Assembly (NCBI GenBank): GCA_023053575.1
Contig: JAKZAP010000018.1
Coordinates: forward strand, 12,862,202 to 12,926,201
From: Branchinecta lynchi
Taxonomy: Eukaryota; Arthropoda; Branchiopoda; Anostraca; Branchinectidae
DNA: 64,000 nt
Direction: 5' to 3'
The notes under the pieces are model-generated. The model did not search any database and was not told the origin of the DNA. It worked only from the letters and a program-made list of their open reading frames with translations. A program made the translations under genes and the position numbers. Shown here piece after piece: positions 62,750 to 64,000 of the stretch (positions within the stretch are counted from its first letter, which is position 1; each line of letters begins with the position of its first letter).

Positions 62750-64000
62750 GTTGTCGAGTCTCTAATGCTCCTCTGCCAAGTTTTAATTGGATAGAGCGCA
62801 AAAAGATAGAACGAATGGTGTGTTTCTTGTTAAGATCCAATACATTCTTGGATATTTTTTTAAGCGTTAAAGTTGAAAAAAAATCTATTACATGGATTTT
62901 TTTTTAATTTTTGAGTTTTTCATAAAAGTAAATACGCCACTGGATAGAGCTCATTGAGACGTAGTGAATGACGCAAACCTCATTTTTACAATTTTCACTT
63001 GCCGGCGATCCGCCGTGAAAAAAAAAGCTAACACAGGAATTTTTTTTATTTTTAAGTTTTTTTCAGAAGTCAATACCCCGTTCGATAGATCTTTTTTTAG
63101 TAAATGAGTTAATTTGTTCACTGAGGTAATCGAAAGGTGTTGGAAAACTGCTGGAAAAAGTCAGGGAAAATCACCAAAAAAGGTCAGGGAAGTCAGGGAA
63201 AAGTCAGGGGAAAACGTGGATGAGCAAGCGCACGAACCCTGCTGGTAAACCTCTCATGTAGACTATATCAGTTATCAAACACTCAGTTTAATGACATCTT
63301 AACAGCAATGGGCAAGCACTGGTAAAACTCCCTTTTAGAAATGCCAAGAGGTTGCCAGATTGATATGCTTCACCCGTAACACGATTTCTTGCCTGACACG
63401 TTGGTTTCGGACAGGGTAATGATACAGATTTAAAAAAAAGTTTATGTGGGATGTACAGACCTTCTATCATGAAACTGAAAATGCTCTAGTTTACTTTGAG
63501 TTTGAAATACCAGCAGCCACAAACAGTCTAGACTATCAATCCTGTAACCATCCCCACTGTCTCATTATTAACACTTGTGACCTGCTTGTTACATATAGAT
63601 AAGATAAGATAAGATATAGTGACATAGATCCACAAGTAGATAAGTAGAAAATCTGCAACCTGCTTCCCGAGCCATCGAGGTTTCGCACTTTCTTTGGAGT
63701 ACAAAGTGAAGGCCATTATGTTCTGCACATTGCCTATACTTTTCATGACTAACGTAGCGTTTACACGGACAAGAAATCCCGTCGAGTAGAATGAATTCCG
63801 GTCGATTCGAAAGTATTCCGTTCGTGAAGACGACTAGAAAAAAAGTCTTGCGGGACGAGAATCCTTTCATGATAAAAGCAATTCCTGTCTACTTGAAAGG
63901 AATTTGGTCGGCGGCACTGGTAAAAATACTAAAAAAAGTCTTGCTGGCTTTTGAGAGCAGCGTCCATTAGTACCGATGTCATAAATGCCCTTAAAACATT
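62750..64000. other. No gene seen
   Basis: A GATAAGATAAGATAAGATA run at 63598-63616 looks like a reversed retrotransposon tail. From 63740 to the end, GCGTTTACACGGACAAG begins a likely MITE whose other end is outside the window. Confidence 0.4.

Noticed and set aside
63589..63870. Minus-strand frame starting MKGFSSRKTFFLVVF as the missing receptor signal peptide
   Set aside because: The region looks like the end of a MITE (GCGTTTACACGG) and no donor in phase 1 was found.

Overview
This is a repeat-rich animal (metazoan) genomic window, not prokaryotic. Genes are split by GT-AG introns of 0.4 to 12 kb, polyadenylation signals are present, and most of the DNA is interspersed repeats. The mixture is typical of an aquatic invertebrate: an adhesion GPCR, pearl/Helentron-like elements with tandem cores and (ACGG)n tracts, many CR1/L2-like retrotransposon tails, and hammerhead-ribozyme repeats. 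A cnidarian or similar marine animal is plausible, but I cannot name a species.

Two genes are supported, and they converge. On the plus strand at about 6.9-12.0 kb is a compact two-exon gene for a 93-residue secreted protein. It has a TATA box, a signal-peptide exon, a clean donor and acceptor in matching phase, a dibasic site, one cysteine pair and a C-terminal Gly-Arg-Lys-Lys-Arg. It looks like a peptide-hormone-type precursor that I do not recognise. On the minus strand from about 60.2 kb down to 17.0 kb is an adhesion G-protein-coupled receptor. Thirteen exons encode a hormone-receptor-motif (HRM) domain, a GAIN domain with an atypical GPS, seven transmembrane helices and a serine-rich tail. 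Its signal-peptide exon is not found, and one short exon before the tail is probably missing from my model.

The rest is mobile or repetitive DNA. Family A has units of about 140-160 bp, purine-rich G-runs and hairpin termini. Family B has 137-bp units, (ACGG)n and TTTTGGGATCCC-type termini. Both recur many times and share one architecture. A MULE-like foldback family with 9-bp target duplications occurs three times: one copy carries a nested MITE that can be checked against an empty site, and another carries a reverse-transcriptase fragment. At least four MITEs have TTA/TAA duplications, two have TA duplications, and one is hAT-like with an 8-bp duplication.

The most notable non-gene signal is a repeat family containing an apparently complete type I hammerhead ribozyme core. 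Copies occur at 1.5-1.9, 12.6-13.4 and 37.7-37.9 kb, with a remnant near 22.5 kb. Two copies share the same 3' end, have different 5' truncations and carry 11-bp target duplications. That points to reverse-transcription-based spread of the Penelope/retrozyme kind.
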